DNA of 5,964 bases from Gammaproteobacteria bacterium. Its GTDB lineage: Bacteria > Gemmatimonadota > Gemmatimonadetes > Longimicrobiales > Gaopeijiaceae. How positions within the stretch are numbered: position 1 is the stretch's first letter; each line of letters opens with the position of its first letter. The translations under genes were made by a program, and so were the position numbers. Positions 5,308 to 5,964 of this stretch are shown here, one piece after another. Under the pieces are notes generated by a model. That model saw only the letters and a list, made by a program, of their open reading frames with translations, was not told the origin of the DNA and searched no databases. The DNA lies in assembly GCA_009843625.1 (NCBI GenBank), contig VYDD01000062.1, positions 1 through 5,964 of the forward strand. Direction: 5' to 3'.

Positions 5308-5964
5308 ATGCGCATCATCATCTACGGAGCCGGCGCTGTCGGCGGGTACTACGGGGCGCGGCTCGCCCAGGCGGGCGAGGAGGTGGTCTTCGTCGCGCGT
5401 GGACGTCAGTTGGCGGCATTGCGGTCGGACGGCCTGCGGGTGGAGAGCGTCGCCGGCGATGCGCGTCTGGAGCGCGTCGCCGCCACCGATGACCCCGCGT
5501 CGCTCGGGAAGGGGGACGCCGTGCTGGTCACGACCAAGACCTGGCAGGTCGAGGCGGCCGGGCGGGCACTGCGGCCGCTGGTGGGGGGCGGCACCGTTGT
5601 GGTCCCGCTCCAGAACGGGGTGGAGGCGGCCACCCAGCTGGAGCGGTCGCTGCCGGCCGAAGCGGTGGCCGGCGGCCTGACCCGCATCCTGTGCGAGCTG
5701 GTCGAGCCCGGCCGCATCCGGCACACCGGCATCGACCCCGTGATCGTGATGGGAGAGCGGGACGGGCGCCGGTCCGGCCGCCTCGACCGTCTGGCGGAAG
5801 CGCTGGAGCGAGCTCCCGGGATGTCCGTCGTGGTCTCCGGCGACATCGAGGCCGAGCTCTGGCACAAGCTCCTCCTCATGGCCCCCGTGAGCGGCGTCTG
5901 TTCGGTGGCGCGCATGCCCCTTGGCGCCGTGCGCGCCCCCCCGCCCGCCCGTGAACTCCAGCGC
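5308..5964 (+). CDS. panE: Ketopantoate reductase family protein (2-dehydropantoate 2-reductase), 3' end missing
   Basis: 219 codons remain open at the window edge; the family is usually about 300 residues. The N-terminal Rossmann motif IIIYGAGAVGGYYGARLA holds GxGxxG at 7-12 for NADP(H). It is followed by LVTTKTWQVEAA (K77) and VPLQNGVEA (QNG at 102-104), both typical of PanE. AELWHKLLLMAPVSG (182-196) carries the catalytic Lys (K187), and ARMPLGAVR (201-209) starts the C-terminal domain. PanE reduces 2-dehydropantoate to pantoate with NADPH in pantothenate/CoA synthesis. At the positions of E. coli Asn180 and Asn184 this protein has M191 and S195. Such changes occur in a large set of PanE-like paralogues, so the substrate is less certain than the fold. 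The start ATG 5308 has GGAGA 7 bases upstream. The gene is divergent from fumC. Confidence 0.88.
   Translation, partial: MRIIIYGAGAVGGYYGARLAQAGEEVVFVARGRQLAALRSDGLRVESVAGDARLERVAATDDPASLGKGDAVLVTTKTWQVEAAGRALRPLVGGGTVVVPLQNGVEAATQLERSLPAEAVAGGLTRILCELVEPGRIRHTGIDPVIVMGERDGRRSGRLDRLAEALERAPGMSVVVSGDIEAELWHKLLLMAPVSGVCSVARMPLGAVRAPPPARELQR

Noticed and set aside
5203..5865. 221-codon N-terminal extension of fumC in the same open frame
   Set aside because: It is antisense to the panE-like gene and lacks family similarity. The GGAGG before ATG 5202 and normal FumC length set the real start.
1..5964. tRNA, rRNA or CRISPR array near the module
   Set aside because: No clustered spaced repeats, no tRNA-like cloverleaf and no rRNA sequence was seen by eye, so there is no support for tRNA-site integration here.

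Overview
The window is GC-rich bacterial DNA (about 70-75% in the housekeeping parts), with strong GGAGG-type ribosome binding sites and tightly packed genes. The archaeal-type phosphoglycerate mutase start, the small 'extracellular' lipoprotein and the very GC-rich codon use would fit Gemmatimonadota or a similar environmental lineage. That is a guess from style only; there is no taxonomic marker here.

Layout. (1) Bases 1-194, minus strand: 5' end of a cofactor-independent phosphoglycerate mutase, running off the left edge. (2) Bases 195-462: divergent intergenic region with a perfect 9-bp inverted repeat and a candidate -10 box. (3) Bases 463-1545, plus strand: a two-gene unit of a small lipoprotein of unknown function and a secreted DsbA-like thioredoxin-fold protein. 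(4) Bases 1565-1777, plus strand: two gene stubs fused in one frame, the first ~24 codons of a DUF2071-like protein and the first ~40 codons of a type I restriction methyltransferase (HsdM). (5) Bases 1842-3605, minus strand: a two-gene module, an AAA/ABC-type ATPase followed 6 bases later by a small RloB/TOPRIM-like protein. (6) Bases 3606-3780: AT-rich upstream region with a promoter-like sequence and a palindrome, then a short coding-like stretch. (7) Bases 3781-5202, minus strand: complete class II fumarase. (8) Bases 5308-5964, plus strand: ketopantoate-reductase-family protein, cut by the right edge.

The accessory part is 1565-3665. Glycolysis, TCA-cycle and coenzyme-A-type genes flank a segment with broken genes, lower GC (down to 42.5% over 3541-3660), and an ATPase plus TOPRIM-like pair. 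The pair has the layout of split OLD-like anti-phage systems such as RloAB and PARIS (AriA/AriB). In those families an ATPase senses or assembles and a TOPRIM-fold partner is the likely nuclease effector. The stub of a restriction methyltransferase directly beside it suggests turnover of defence genes at one site. A 10-bp inverted repeat lies just outside both ends of the module and may mark its boundaries. This is the best candidate in the window for a little-described system.
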